NCBI GenBank assembly: GCA_030734395.1
Contig: JAUZTG010000029.1
Location: 1,550,001-1,614,000, forward strand
Direction: 5' to 3'
From: Sarocladium kiliense
Taxonomy: Eukaryota > Ascomycota > Sordariomycetes > Hypocreales > Sarocladiaceae
DNA length: 64,000 bases
Made by a program: the position numbers and the translations under genes. Shown piece by piece: positions 1-13,500 of this stretch; the stretch's first letter is position 1, and every line of letters begins with the position of its first letter. The notes below the pieces were generated by a model. The model saw only the letters and a list, made by a program, of their open reading frames with translations. It made no database searches and was not told where the DNA came from.

Positions 1-333
1 GTTCAGCTTACAGGTGTGATGCCCCTGAGCTGGAGAGCATGTAGTGGCTGTTGAGTTTAGGTTACGGTAGATAGGGGAGCCTTCAGTGATCAACCTTGCC
101 TAAAACGCTGCCTACAACGGGCTCTGTTTACTCCGTGAGAGGCGAGTACGGTACTAGCTGTGGATTCAGTAATTAACGGTGACTCTCGGGGGTAATCACC
201 GTCTGTAATGCAGGAATTCCCCTCTTTCTTGTCCCCATCCATGGGCCACTATGACTGTTGCAGTTCGCCGTCACGACCAGCAGCAACCCACACTTGCACG
301 GCTGCTACTGCTACACACCACCAGGACCATCCT

Positions 334-355
334 CCATCCATCCATCCATCCATCC
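334..355. repeat. CATC tetranucleotide microsatellite
   Basis: About five perfect tandem copies of CATC lie inside the pyrimidine-rich upstream region of wc-1. It continues into a CA-rich stretch (CACTCACACACTCACACA). No function is implied. Confidence 0.8.
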
Positions 356-1142
356 ACTCACACACTCACACAGCAGGATGAACTGCTGCTAATCAACGCC
401 CATTTGGTGGGAAACCTAGCTAACCTTCCTAAGTCAATCGCTCCCCTCCCGCCCTCCCTCCATTCCCCCATTCCCATCTCTCATTCCCATGCCCAGCCAG
501 CTTTCCCACTCCTGACTGCCACCGCCACCAACACCACCAGCACACCCTCACCGTCATTCGGTTGCTGTTTCTCCTCCTCCGCTGTGCTGGAACAGCCAAG
601 GTACCTCTCCGCACCAAATCACCACCCAAGGTACCCTCTGCCTACTTCCTGCACGTATCGCCATTCTCCGCTTTCACATCCACATCCACATCACCATCCT
701 CCTTCTCCATCCCACCCGTTGCCGGCTGTCCCTTTTCTCTTCGCCACAACACCATAGTTCGCATTACGCTTCACCACCTTTCGTCCATCACCGATCCCGA
801 CTCGACGACTTTGGTACCCTGCCATTCGCGCTCCCGGCCTGCACGTACCCGAACCGAACCCCTCCAAAGAAATAACCAATACCTCTCCTCACCTTTCGCC
901 GACCGATAATCCGACCTCAATTTCAGGCGTTTCTCGCAGCATCTTCCTACCGTTTCGCGTCCCTTTTTCGCTTGTAACAGAACGACATCGACTGTACCTT
1001 TGATTTCTGTTGCCGAAACGGCTATATGACGACCCAGTGTCATTACGGCCAACGTCTGACGTTGGACACCTCTACCGACACCGCTTGAGCGAAAATCCGA
1101 TTCCTCACTCTCAACTCGATTACCCCCCCAAGCCTTCTCTAA

Positions 1143-1174
1143 GGCGCGCCCGCCGTATAGCCCGACGGCGCGCC
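1143..1174 (+). promoter_or_regulatory. GC-rich hairpin just before the wc-1 start codon
   Basis: The octamer GGCGCGCC, itself a palindrome, occurs at 1143-1150 and again at 1167-1174, separated by 16 bases. The two copies can pair as an all-GC 8-bp stem in the mRNA, with some extra pairing inward. The 3' arm ends 20 bases before the wc-1 AUG. A stem this stable so close to a start codon is expected to slow scanning ribosomes. A regulatory role is inference. Confidence 0.45.
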
Positions 1175-1183
1175 ATTACGCAG

Positions 1184-1306
1184 ATGCTGTCGAGATGGAC
1201 GGTATATACTCACAGGACCAGCTGCAAATGCAGCAGCAGATGCAGCAACAACAGCACAACCAACAGTCCAACCCTCAACCACACACAAATATGGCAGGCA
1301 ACATGA
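1184..1306 (+). promoter_or_regulatory. overlapping upstream ORF at wc-1
   Basis: An ATG at 1184, 11 bases before the wc-1 ATG and in a different frame, opens a 40-codon frame that runs through the wc-1 start and stops at 1306. Its context is weak (C at -3), while the wc-1 ATG has G at -3 and G at +4, so leaky scanning could reach the main start. It would reduce WC-1 synthesis if it lies on the transcript. Without a mapped transcription start this is a prediction. Confidence 0.35.
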
Positions 1307-4300
1307 TGACAGATCAGTCCATGCTTCCCCAGCGCCCTCCTCTAAATCCCCCAGGCGGCAGGGACTCTCTCGACGACATCATCCGCAGCAATCAGAGCGA
1401 ACTCCTACGACGCCGAAGCATGCCTCAGGGTTACAACACTACGATGCCACCTCCCCACAGCCCTCGAAGAATGTCCGCAATGGGGCCCAGCGATGTCATG
1501 AGCTTCGGCGGCGGCAACAGTGACCTCAGCAATTTCCAATTCAACCAGCCCATTAATACCAGCTTTCAGATTAACCCGGGCATGCAGATGGATCAGATGA
1601 GCGGCTACATGGGTGATCCTTCCGACTACTCAAACCTTTCTCAGGATGTCATGGGCTCCATGATGCCTTCCACCTTCGCCAACATGAACATGGGCAACGT
1701 TTCCGGTGGACCTGCTGGCATGGGCATGTTTCCTTCGGGTCGCCCTGGAAACATGCCCGGCCCCTACGACGGTGATCAGATGGGCCAGATGAACGCTATG
1801 AATGCAATAGGCCAGATGAACGCTATGGATCAGATGAACCCCATGGGCGGTGACTATTCCCTGGATTTGACGCCAGAGGACTCCTCTATGAACGCAACAC
1901 CCAACAATAACAGTGGCGTTGGCTCAGTGGATGGAGGACTCGACAGTGTCATGGACGGCCAGCAAGCATATGACGACTTGGACGGTGTCCAGAACCAGCA
2001 AAACACGGGCCTCAGTCTCGACCCTGCTACTGCAAACTTCAACCCACAACCGCCAACACTGTCACGGCATGTCTCATCAGCAGGCTCTATGATATCACCC
2101 CAACGCGGCAATTCCTCAACCAGCGCTACTCATCCCAGTTCCTCCTCCGATGCTACGACCCCAGCTACCGGCCCATTACCTCGAGAACCTCCGAAGGAGA
2201 AGACTATCTACTCCAAGAGTGGTTTTGACATGCTCAAGGCATTGTGGCTAGTGGCTACTCGCAAGAATCCCAAAATTCATCTCGGCGCTGTCGATATGTC
2301 CTGCGCCTTCGTCGTTTGCGATGTCACCATGAACGACTGCCCAATTATCTACGTTTCCGACAACTTTCAGAACCTGACGGGCTACAGCCGGCATGACATT
2401 ATTGGACAGAACTGTCGATTTCTCCAGGCTCCAGACGGAAAGGTCGAGGCAGGATCGAAGCGCGAGTTCGTTGACGACGGCGCGGTATACAACCTCAAAA
2501 AGATGATACACGAGGGTCGCGAGGTCCAACAGAGCTTGATCAACTACCGAAAAGGCGGCAAGCCTTTCCTTAACCTACTCACCATGATTCCGATTCCTTG
2601 GGACACAGAAGAGATCAGGTACTTCATTGGCTTTCAGATTGACCTTGTCGAGTGCCCAGATGCCATCGCATCAGGCCAAGAGCTGGGCGGTGTCAAGGTC
2701 AACTACAAACACAGCGATATTGGCCAATACATCTGGACCCCTCCGAACTCGAGCCAATGGGAGCCCGAAAACGGTCAGACTCTCGGCGTAGACGACGTCT
2801 CAACGCTCCTGCAGCAGTATTCCCCCAAGGGTTCCGTCTCGGACTGGCACAAGCAGTCTTGGGATAAGATGCTTCTAGAGAACACAGACGATGTAGTGCA
2901 TGTGTTGTCACTCAAGGGACTGTTCTTGTATGCCTCACCAGCTTGCAAGAAAGTTCTCGAGTACGATGCGGCCGATCTCGTTGGAAACTCGCTGTCCAGT
3001 GTCTGCCATCCCTCCGACATTGTGCCAGTCACCCGCGAGCTCAAAGACACCACAGCAGGAAATACAGTCAACATCGTTTTCCGGATCAGGCGCAAGCATA
3101 GTGGCTACACATGGTTCGAGAGCCATGGTTCCCTGTTTGTGGAGCAAGGCAAGGGCCGCAAGTGCATCATTCTGGTTGGCCGCAAGCGCCCCGTTTTCGC
3201 GCTCAGTAGACGGAATCTCGAAGCGAATGGCGGAATCGGCGACAGCGAGTTATGGACCAAGCTTTCAACATCCGGCATGTTCCTCTTTGTTTCCTCCAAC
3301 ATTCGATCTCTACTCGATTTACAGCCCGAGTCGCTTATTGGCACCAGCATCCAAGATCTGATGCGGAAGGAGTCCAGGCCAGACTTTGGACGAGCTGTAG
3401 AGAAGGCTCGCAGAGGCAAGACCGTGACTTGCAAGCACGAAGTCCAGAACAGACGCGGTCAAGTTCTGCAGGCTCAGACTGTGTTGTACCCCGGCGACGC
3501 CACCGAGGGCCAAAAACCATCCTTCCTCCTAGCTCAAACGAAGTTGCTCAAGGCGTCCTCACGAAGCATTGCACCGGCAAGTGCAGCGAGCTCCAAGTCA
3601 CATCCTGGAGTCTTGAGATCAGACTCGGGCACTGGTCAAGCGTCACAGCCCGCTGGCGGTGGCTTGCCTTTAGGATCCCAAGATGCGGCACTCGCCTCAG
3701 ATGACAACATTTTCGACGAGTTGAGAACAACGAAGTGCTCCAGTTGGCAGTTTGAGCTGCGGCAAATGGAAAAGGTCAACCGGATCCTCGCGGAGGAGCT
3801 CGGCGGGTTGCTGTCCAACAAGAAGAAGCGGAAGAGGAGAAAGGGTGTTGGTAACATGGTTCGGGACTGTGCCAACTGCCATACGCGTAATACGCCAGAG
3901 TGGCGGCGAGGCCCCAGCGGCCAGAGAGACCTATGTAACAGTTGTGGTCTGCGGTGGGCTAAGCAGGTATGTTTGACTCTCCACAATCCGAATCTAACTC
4001 TCCCACCAAGCTAACATGATACCAGACCGGACGAGTCTCTCCGCGTAATTCTTCACGCGGCGGTAATGGCAATGGCGATTCCGGCAGTAAAAAATCGGCC
4101 TCGCCTATCCACTCTTCACCTCTGCACAAGGAGATGTCGTCTGAGACGCCGAATCCTCATGTGAATGGCGATGGCGGAGCGAAGGCAAATGGGCAGCCTA
4201 GCAAAAGCCCAGCCCACTCAGGTTCGGCACCCAGCGGGGCAGCTTCAGCAACAGGCGTCAAGTCAACAAGCATGATGCCACCTCCCAGTCAGCCAGCTTT

Positions 4301-4367
4301 GCATGGAGGCGCACAAGGCTCTGGTATGACATCTATCCGCGAAGAGCGAGAAACCAGTCAACCATGA
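1195..4367 (+). CDS. wc-1: White Collar-1 blue-light photoreceptor and GATA transcription factor
   Basis: Two exons, 1195-3966 and 4026-4367, with a 59-bp phase-0 intron (GTATGT...CAG), give 1037 aa. The N-terminus is Gln-rich, then Met/Asn/Gly-rich with repeated QMNAM units. A LOV-type PAS domain (about 358-490) holds the flavin-binding core GQNCRFLQ with the photoactive Cys at 407. Two more PAS regions follow (about 560-665 and 690-790), then a basic stretch KKKRKRRKG (876-884, likely nuclear localisation) and a GATA zinc finger with Cys 892, 895, 914 and 917 (C-x2-C-x18-C-x2-C). In Neurospora, WC-1 binds FAD and works with WC-2 in light responses and the clock. The intron follows the zinc finger directly; the C-terminal tail is Ser/Pro/Gly-rich. 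The start was chosen because it opens the frame in good context. The leader carries a hairpin and an overlapping upstream ATG. Confidence 0.96.
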
Positions 4368-5084
4368 TAGCTGCTTTTACAGCTCGTAAGCACTCGAGCC
4401 ATGGGGTTCTAGTCGCACACAGACACTCTCGCTCAATCACTCCTACGACGTCGGTTTCTCCGGACTGCAACGGCCGACCTTTTTGCATTGCTGTGTAACG
4501 ATATACAGCACTTCTCTTACGTACCCCTGGAGCGATACCTTTTGTCATTCTGCGGGGACCCTCTTTTTCTTATTGCAATTTTCGGTGTTGACTTGACTGG
4601 GACACGAGGGTCGGGACTAGACACGATATACCACACACATACGAGGCGTTGGATTCTTGGTTTTTTTAATGAGGCCTTCACATTTCTCCTACATACCGCC
4701 TAACCATGTTCCCTCCTTTCCCACCAGCCTGATATGAGTTTGGGAACATGTTGGGGTTTTGGGGTCTGTGCAAGGGAATTTGCAGAAGGATTCATGGTAG
4801 TAATCCTGTCTTTTCGAACTGATGCATTGTTTGGCACACTGTTCAGGAGTGGGGCAGGCAATCATGTATGAGTGCAAAAGCGGGAGATGGAATTCTTGTT
4901 GATTTGAGGTCAGCGTTTGCGTTATTCATATACGAGATGAAATCGAATGACGTTGTATTGAAACCTACCTATGTTATTGAAGTTGACGGTGTGTTAGTGC
5001 CTCTTGATCGTCGGCCATGCATTGAGATCGTGACATGACATTGATCTGGTCATTTCATTGTATGTGTAGATCTATCTATTTGAC
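4368..5084. other. intergenic region between convergent genes
   Basis: This holds the 3' ends of wc-1 (plus) and the UGGT gene (minus). The sequence becomes AT-richer toward 4900-5080, as usual for fungal 3' untranslated regions. No conserved coding signal, repeat or RNA gene was seen. Confidence 0.6.
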
Positions 5085-8000
5085 TCAAAGCTCATCTTTG
5101 CTGTGGCCAGTCTCCTCCAACTTCCTACTTTTCGTGTTCTTCTCAATCTCCACCGTCTCATCCCCAGTCATCTTCTCCTCTGGCCCCTTCACCCCCTTCC
5201 TCCTCCTCACCACCGCATCAATTTCATCATCATACATCGTCCACTCTGGCACCTGCCTCCTCGCCCTATCCAACTTTGGCTCCTTCGTCTGCGGGTTATT
5301 ACACAGATCGATGGTCCTCGCCACGCCAAAACTCTCATCACTGCACCAGGTCTCGCACCAGAGCCATTCTTGAGGCAGACTGTGGATCGGAATCTGGAAT
5401 TGCATGTTGTTGGGGAGGTCTTGGTCCAGGTTTGCGAGACTGTTGGGGTCGGCGGAGAGAGAGTGGTATTGCTGGCGGAGACGGTCGCCGGCGGCGAGAG
5501 CGCGGAAGCGACGAAGATCGACGACGTAGAGGGCTGAGATGTGGTAGGGTTTGCCGCGAAGGAAGCTGGCCCAGTAGCCTTGTTTCCAGAAGCGGAAACC
5601 TTCCATCTCGGTGCGGGAGTCGCACATGGGCGTGAAACCGTAGGGGGCGCCTTCAAGGTCGTGGTTGACGAGGTCTATCATGTCGGTACGAACGATCTGG
5701 TCTGCATCGACGAAGATGACCTTGTCGAGAGAGAGTGGGAAGAGGACATCGAGGAAGAGGATCTTGTAGCCCCAGATTTCGCGCTGTTTCTCCTTCTGCT
5801 GACGGAGCCAGTGAGGCCATTTGTAGGTCACCATTTCGTATTTGAAGCCGTACTCTTCGGCGAGGTAGGGTATTGTGTCCTTGAAGGATGGGGAGAGGAA
5901 TTGCTCGATAAACCAGAACTTGACGGTGTGCTTCGTGTGCTTCATGACGGAGACCATCATGATGTTGAGCATGCGTTCGTACAGGTGACCGCTCGCCACG
6001 GAGAAGACGTTGATCTCGGCGTGCTGTTCATTTGAAACCGACTTAGTCTTGCCAAGAAGGCTCTCTGCGAACTTGAGGCCCTTGGACATGATGTTGTCAG
6101 CCGCGCCGTCATTTTCAGCAAGAACATCGACGTCCTCCATGCCGGCCTTGCGGCTGAGTCGGGGATAGAGTGTCGTGCCTTGGAAATCCATTAGGGTGAC
6201 ATCTGTGCCCTCGTCTCCGGGAACAGCCGCGTAACCCAGAGCGCCTACGCTCTCGATATCGAAGATATCTGTGGTGCGCCCTTCTTTAAGATGGATATCG
6301 TAGACACCAGGATTGGCCTTGAACTGGAAGAAGCCGAGGTTGGCCATGATGATGGTGTCTGTGACGAGGGGATCCTTCTCGGTTCCGAGAACTAGCTGTG
6401 CACCCTTTGGTGGTGCGCCTTGTTGACCTTCTCTTGAGTGGCCTTCGATGAGGATATGTTCGAGCTCGTACATAGCTTCCACGTCACGACCGATGCTGCT
6501 AAGCTTGATGTTGTCCAAGTCGTGAACTGAGTCCTTGGCAGCAACGAGCCAAGCTGGTGGAACATCCATGCCGGCAGTGAGAAGCGCTTCAGATGGCAAG
6601 CCTTTGAAAGTAGCATTCAAGGCCTTCACCTTTCCATTCTCGTCGAATGATGGCTTCGAGTCCATGACGTAGCGGTAAAATCGCTTTACGGGGAGCTCAG
6701 AGAGCTTTTCCTTCGGGTTCATGAACAGCTTGAGGTAAACGCCATCAAGCTCAGAGAGAACTTTGAGAACGGGTGCCCATTTCTGTGCCTTCTCGCTCGC
6801 AGGATCAAGCAGACCAGCAATATGGACACTGGCCGTCTCAGGGTTGCCAACCTCGATTGCAGTATATGCAGACTCCCACTTCTCATACATGCTGGTGCGG
6901 AAGGCAGCAGCAGACTCAAAGATACCCTCAGGAAGGTCGGACATTGTGGAGAGAGCCACGATCGAGGTCACCTTAGCGGCTGCCATAGGGCTGGATAGTT
7001 TGTCAGCCAAGCCCAGCTCCTCCAGAGCCCCGTACACTGGAGTGATGCGAGCTCGTTGCTCAAAGGCCAGCAACTGCCTGAAGTCGTCCTCGTCGAATGG
7101 AGTGTCTGAGGCAATGGGCCCAACTACCCGCCCGTTCAGAAGCAGCACAGATGCGCCCTGGGCGATGTTGTGTCGGCTCAAGAAGTTCACCAGAGACCCT
7201 TTGTAACTTTCTTCCGAGGTTGTTGACTCATCGAAGAGGCTCTTCACCTCTTCCGCCGTGTTGGCAGACGATAGCTTGTCTGTATTGGCTTTGAGACCGG
7301 CAATCAACGTACCAGCGCCAGTAGGAGCGGCTGAGTTATGCACGATGTCTAGTCTCACGCCAGAGTTGCCACGTTTGAATGCAAGGGCTGAGAGGAGAAG
7401 TTGTATACCTGCGTCCGTGTTCAAGTCAGAGATGACCGTCAGAGTTGCCCAATTATCCTTGGAAGAATCCGCAGCAGCTTCGAGCACTGGAACCTGCTCA
7501 AATAATGCCGCATGCTGGTTGTATAGCTGATTCACATCGAGAACACGCACACTTGACTCGTCTTCAGGAGTGATGTATGTGTTGCGGCTCCTCGCAGCCT
7601 TCTCGAGAAAGAAGCCTGGGATGGAGGTGTCGTCTTCGATAACGCCCCGGAACACGTTCTTCTGGATTGTTTGAAGGTCATTGCTGATTGCCACACTCAT
7701 GGGCTGCATCCAATTGCCCTCACGAGGGTGAGCAAGACCGTTGACAAAGAGGGAGCGTATCTCTGAATCAGCCCTGAGACGCCTGACCCAGCGACTTGCG
7801 AGTTCAAGATTGTGGGAGAATGGCTCAGATGCGATGATCTCGTCCCACTTGAAGACTTCATTTGGCTTGTCTTCCAGGCTGTTGACGACGCCATTGTACA
7901 GAGACTCTGTGGCGGCAGTCGATCCAGTCTCGTGGAACTCTTTGAGATACATCGTCAACGCCTCTACGCCAAAGTCTGTGCGTAGGTGGTAGACGAGCCG

Positions 8001-9667
8001 CGCCTGATCAGACGCCTCAGCCGTGGGAGTCAGGGGAACGAGACCGAAACGGATGGGAATGCCTCGCTGGATCAGTGAAGTCATCTGAGCGACGTCGCGA
8101 AGGTCTTCTGGGTTCGTGAAATCGACAGGAGTAACGACGGAGAACATGTTGCGAGCTACTGCAGGTAGTTGACCTGGATATCCTCGCTGGAGGAGCTATG
8201 AGTATGGTTAGTACCAATGGTTGAATTATGTAGCAGAGAATTCTTACAGCTTGAACACCATCGGCGAAGTCAGAGTACATCTCATCGCTTTCCAGATCAT
8301 TAAGCCATACGATGACCTTTCCTTCTTCCTGTCCATCAGTCCAGTCAAACCTCATAGCATCGTCCTCGGCTTTTGAAGCTGCCACTCTCTGATGTCCAAG
8401 CAGAGCAACCGCCTCTTTCCCGTTAAAGCCGAGGTTGCGAACGCCGGTGAGAAGAGTCCTCTCCCGACGAACCAGATCAATCAGAGCAAAAGGTTGGATC
8501 TGCCGCTCGATCAACTGCATACCATTGATCCAAAGGTAACTTATGCCAGAGGGGATCATGTGGCCGCGGTTCTTCTCCCCCTCCTTCACAAAATCTTCCG
8601 AGACCTCATGAGATGCGATGGAGTTGGAAAGTTTCGGGAAGTCCTGTAGGACTTTTACGAGAGTGTCAAAAGGGGCACTGCTCTGCAGGATGAAAGAGGC
8701 AACCTTTGGCCCCAGGTCTGAGAGTTCCGAGCTAGAAAGGGGTTTGAGATCCGCGACCTCCTCAGCACCGTCAAGACTGACGGCCTGCGAAGCCAGAGGC
8801 TTTTGACCACCCTCAGCCTCTCGATCGTCAATGACGATGTAGTCCGTCCTCTTGAGGGCAAGATCGACGCCATATCCGCTGACCGGCAGCGGATCACTGG
8901 GTGCGTTGGCAGCTCGGCGGTATCGCAGTCGATATGACAACTCGCCCTTTAGAGCTGCCTTTGACAATACTTGGTGATATGGAGCAAAAGAGGGCGACAG
9001 AGGATCTGCATAGAGCACGGCCTGCTTCGCGCTTGCGGAATGACCCAAGACCCTGTCGAACGGCAGGGGCTTGACCGATCTGAGAAGTTAGTGTGAATTC
9101 ATATTTCGATATCACACTCGCGGAACTTACGAGAGCTTGGAACCTCCGTGAGGCTTCTCCAAAGTTGGGTCGCAATACTGTTCCTCGTTGACCTGAACCC
9201 ACGATTGGCAGGCCTCGTTGTTTTGACCCAGTCGCGGCTCGACTGCATGTGCGTAGTATTGATATTGCGCTTCTATTCTGGGTGCTGCCGATCGCAAGGA
9301 GAGAGCCAGATTGAACGTGGAGAGGACATCGGAGTTCGTGATATGCTCATCGTCATGTAGGACTTGGAGGAACGTGTTGTACAGTTCGGCGTCGGTTTTG
9401 GCGTCGGCAAAGTGACCTTCTGCGACCCGATCGAGTAGAGGAAAATATGCTGTCGAATTTTCACCAGCTGCTGTCTCACTAAGCTGAAGTTAGCCTAGAT
9501 GCTTGCCATGATAGTGGAACATGGAACCCTTACATGAGTTCCAGCAGGTAAGGGCCAGAAGGGAAGGCTGCCTCCATGCCAATATTGACGAGAGGCGTGG
9601 CTGAGGCCCGCAAAGCAGCCACCAGGGCCATTTTCAGGCACCCTGACAGCTGAAGTAGCTGCGACAT
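5085..9667 (-). CDS. UDP-glucose:glycoprotein glucosyltransferase (ER quality control)
   Basis: Four exons on the minus strand: 9667-9534, 9478-9131, 9079-8248 and 8195-5085, with introns of 55, 51 and 52 bp, give 1474 aa. The first 20-25 residues form a signal peptide. The long N-terminal part matches the thioredoxin-like folding-sensor region of UGGT, including a segment LLQRGYPGQ at exon 4. The C-terminal 300 residues are the GT24 catalytic domain: a DADQ (DxD-type) metal site near 1266, the segment GAPYGFTPMC, and LDQDLPN. The protein ends in KDEL, an ER-retrieval signal. In the family the enzyme re-glucosylates misfolded N-glycoproteins so that calnexin can rebind them. The start MSQLLQL was chosen for its ACC context and the following hydrophobic stretch. 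The second acceptor (CTTAG, giving LLELIETAAGENSTAYFP) was chosen because the nearby CAG breaks the frame. It may also be called gpt1 or kre5-like. Confidence 0.95.
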
Positions 9668-10519
9668 GGTCACGTTGCGGTTGTTCTCGTCGTTGTAACG
9701 AGGGTAAGGCGGTGGTTCCTAAAGTAGGAGAGATGGAGCCGAAGCGACGAACGGTGGCTAAACGAATATGCCACAAGAGAGTCGGGCAGGTAGCAGCCTG
9801 AACAAGAGAAGCACAGCACTGCTGGCAATTTATATCATCTCTGTGTGAGGGAGTCGAGGTTCTCGACACGCTGGAAGTGGGATGCGTTGTCAGTTGTAGC
9901 ATGTAGTCGACTTCTGAACACCGTCGCTGAAAGAGCTGCTCCAATTGGGCCTAGTGGCGATGACGTCCAGGGGTTCATGGTGCAACGGGGTTTTGGTAGT
10001 GGCAGTGATTGGTGGGGTACGAAAGGGACGCAGCTTCAGGGGGGAGTCGGTGCTGTAAACGGCGGCCACCCCACCACAGTTCTGACAGCCTGCCCCTGTT
10101 CGTCAGATGGTGGGCGGTGAGAGAGCTCCCCTCCACTCTCCCTCCCCTACCACCTCCCGGTGCCCGGCAAATCGTTGTTGCGGGCCACTGATGCCACCTG
10201 TGGCGGGTGTCCATCCCCTGTGCCACACCCACCTCGCACTGGACTGCCTGGAGGCTGGTGCCCACATTCGCCAGATGGACACGATGCTCAATTGTTACGT
10301 CCGCCACGAGTGAGCCACCTCCACCGTACCTTGACCACCACCACCACCTCCCAGCACGGGCACCATCCTCCTTCTCGTTTCCGTGCTCGATCTGCTGGCC
10401 ACGCTCGAGCTCGTCGTCGACAATCGCTCACGTTCTCTTCGCCCTGACCTCAGTTTGCATTCGGCCCTGCGACTTCCCCCTTGGATGCCCGAAGCTGCGG
10501 CTTCACCTCCCCCGCCAAA
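9668..10519. other. divergent promoter region, UGGT / alpha-COP
   Basis: This 852-bp space separates two divergently transcribed secretory-pathway genes. The half nearer alpha-COP is strongly pyrimidine-rich on the plus strand, like a leader. Open frames on both strands are low in complexity and resemble no protein I recognise. A shared promoter for the two genes is plausible but not shown by any specific motif. Confidence 0.5.
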
Positions 10520-13500
10520 ATGCAGTCCTCCCCTGGCATGTTGACCAAGGTGCGCCCACGCCTATCCCTTTTTCCAACCTTAGTACAGCTCATCTGACAT
10601 CCTTTTAGTTCGAGTCCAAGTCCTCCCGTGCAAAGGGCATTGCTTTCCACCCTAAACGGTAATACACCCCCCGTCACCCCGCGATCCAGGCCGTGGACCC
10701 CTTACCTCGAGGCCCAAACACCATATACTAACATCACATTGCCTAGACCATGGATTCTCGTCTCTCTTCACTCATCCACTATTCAGCTGTGGGATTACCG
10801 CATGGGAACCCTGATCGATCGATTCGAAGAGCACGATGGGCCTGTCCGAGGCGTCGACTTCCACAAGACACAGCCTCTCTTCGTCTCTGGCGGTGACGAC
10901 TACAAGATTAAGGTCTGGTCATACCAGACTCGACGTTGTCTTTTCACCCTCAACGGTCATCTGGACTATGTCCGTACCGTCTTCTTCCACCATGAGCTTC
11001 CCTGGATCCTGTCATCTTCCGATGATCAGACCATCCGGATATGGAACTGGCAGAACCGCTCGCTGAGTGAGTAGCCACGCAATGTTACGAAACGCGCCAA
11101 TTCCCTGGCATACTAACCTATCCACAGTTTGCACAATGACTGGCCACAACCACTACACCATGTGCGCTCAGTTCCACCCGAAAGAGGACCTCGTTGTCTC
11201 CGCCTCCCTCGATCAGTCCGTCCGTGTTTGGGACATCTCCGGTCTGCGAAAGAAGCACTCCGCGCCGACTTCGATGAGCTTTGAGGATCAGATGGCTCGC
11301 GCGAACCAGAACCAGGCTGATATGTTTGGTAACACCGATGCCGTCGTCAAGTTCGTCCTCGAGGGTCACGACCGTGGTGTCAATTGGGTTGCTTTCCACC
11401 CCACAATGCCACTTATCGTTTCAGCCGGCGATGACCGCCTCGTTAAGCTTTGGCGCATGAGCGAGACCAAGGCCTGGGAGGTCGATACATGCCGTGGCCA
11501 TTTCCAGAATGCTTCTGGCTGTCTGTTTCACCCTCACCAGGACTTGATCTTGTCCGCCGGTGAGGACAAGACCATCCGCGTCTGGGATCTTAACAAGCGT
11601 ACCGCCGTGCAGTCCTTCAAGAGAGAAAACGACCGCTTCTGGGTTATCGCCGCCCATCCCGAGATCAACCTCTTCGCTGCGGGCCATGACAATGGTGTCA
11701 TGGTCTTCAAGCTGGAGCGCGAGCGCCCTGCAGCGGCTGTTCACCAGAACACTCTCTTCTATATCACCAAGGAGAAGCACATCAAGTCTTATGATTTCCA
11801 GAAGAATGTCGAGAGTCCCACGTTGCTTTCCTTGAAGAAGCTTGGCAGTGCTTGGGTCGCCCCTCGCACTCTCTCCTACAACCCGGCTGAGCGATCTGTC
11901 CTGGTCACCTCCCCATCTGACAGCGGATCATACGAGCTCATCAACCTTCCTAGGGATGGATCTGGTATTGAGCCCACCGAGTCGAAGCGAGGAGCCGGCA
12001 ACTCTGCCATCTTCGTGGCGAGGAACCGTTTTGCCGTACTGAACACAACCAACCAGACAATCGATATCAAGGACCTCCAGAACAACACGGCTCGGTCTTT
12101 CAAACCCCCTCACGGCACCACTGACATCTACTTCGGTGGCACTGGCAACCTTCTCATCATTACTCCTACTACAGTGCACCTCTACGACATTACCCAGAAG
12201 AAGAGCACTGCCGAATTGACTGTCAGCGGCGTCAAGTATGTTGTCTGGTCTAACGATGGTCTCTATGCCGCCCTTCTCAGTAAGCACAACGTCACCATCG
12301 TCAACAAGGCTCTGGAACAGGTCAGCACGCTGCATGAGACTATTCGTATCAAGAGTGCCACTTGGGATGACTCTGGAGTCCTACTGTACTCGACCCTCAA
12401 CCACGTCAAGTACACACTTCTGAATGGTGACAATGGCATTGTACGCACGTTAGACCAGACTGTCTACCTCGTACGAGTCAAAGGCCGCAATGTCTACTGC
12501 CTCGACAGATCCGCCAAGCCCAGAATTCTGCAAATCGATCCCACAGAGTATCGCTTCAAGCTCGCTCTGATCAAGAGGAACTACGAGGAAATGCTTCACA
12601 TCATTCGCACATCCAGCTTGGTTGGACAGTCTATCATTTCGTATCTTCAGAAGAAGGGATACCCGGAGATTGCCCTACAGTTCGTTCAGGACCCCACCAC
12701 GCGCTTCGACCTAGCCATTGAGTGTGGCAACCTCGATGTCGCTGTTGAGATGGCAAAGGAACTTGACAAGCCCAGCTTCTGGACTCGTCTGAGCTCCGAG
12801 GCCCTTGCCCACGGAAATCACCAGGTTGTGGAGATGTGTTACCAGAAACTGAAGCAGTTTGACAAGCTATCCTTCCTGTACTTGGCTACTGGCGACCACT
12901 CCAAGCTTGCACGTATGGCGAAGATTGCGGAGCACCGTGGTGACTTTACCTCACGGTTCCAGAATGCTGTGTACCTTGGTGAAGTCGAGGACCGCATTCA
13001 GATGTTCAAGGAGATCGACCTTTGTAAGTCCTTCTTAAATGACCCACTCGACTCAAAGCTAATCAGATGCAGACCCTCTGGCGTATATGACCGCCAAGTC
13101 ACACGGCTTGAATGAGGAGTGCCAGGCAATCCTGGAAGCCACTGGCGCAACGGAGGATCAGTTGACACTTCCTAAAATCGGATCTCCTTTGACACCACCT
13201 AAGCCTGTTGTTCCCACCTACAAGGCCAACTGGCCAACCAAGGCCAGCTCGCAATCCTTCTTCGAGAAGGCCCTTCTTGGCCAGGTTGAGGGCTTGTCAT
13301 TGGAGGATGACGCCGCTGCCACCAACGTGATGGATATTGACGAGGGTATGGGTGATGATGCAGCAGCGCGCAACGGTGGCGCTATGGATGATGACGAGGA
13401 GGACGTCGCTGGCTGGGATATGGGCGATGATGATGTTCCCGAGGTTGACGATTTCGTCAACGTCGAGAGCCCTGAAGCTGGCGGCGCTGGCAGCAGTGAG

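Larger units (their letters stand above)
1..1194. other. upstream region and 5' leader of wc-1
   Basis: No convincing protein-coding gene is visible here. From about 430 the plus strand becomes very pyrimidine-rich, as expected for a fungal promoter and long transcribed leader. A short CATC tandem repeat lies at 334-355, a GC-rich inverted repeat at 1143-1174, and an out-of-frame ATG at 1184, all upstream of the wc-1 start. Long open frames in this stretch have the composition of C-rich leader rather than protein. Confidence 0.6.

Noticed and set aside
251..757. 168-codon plus-strand frame rich in Pro, Ser, His and Thr
   Set aside because: Composition follows the C/T-rich leader and the microsatellite; it has no motif and lies upstream of wc-1.
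5103..6035. Long plus-strand frames of 119-164 codons opposite the UGGT gene
   Set aside because: They are antisense to a clearly conserved enzyme exon and have no recognisable domain.
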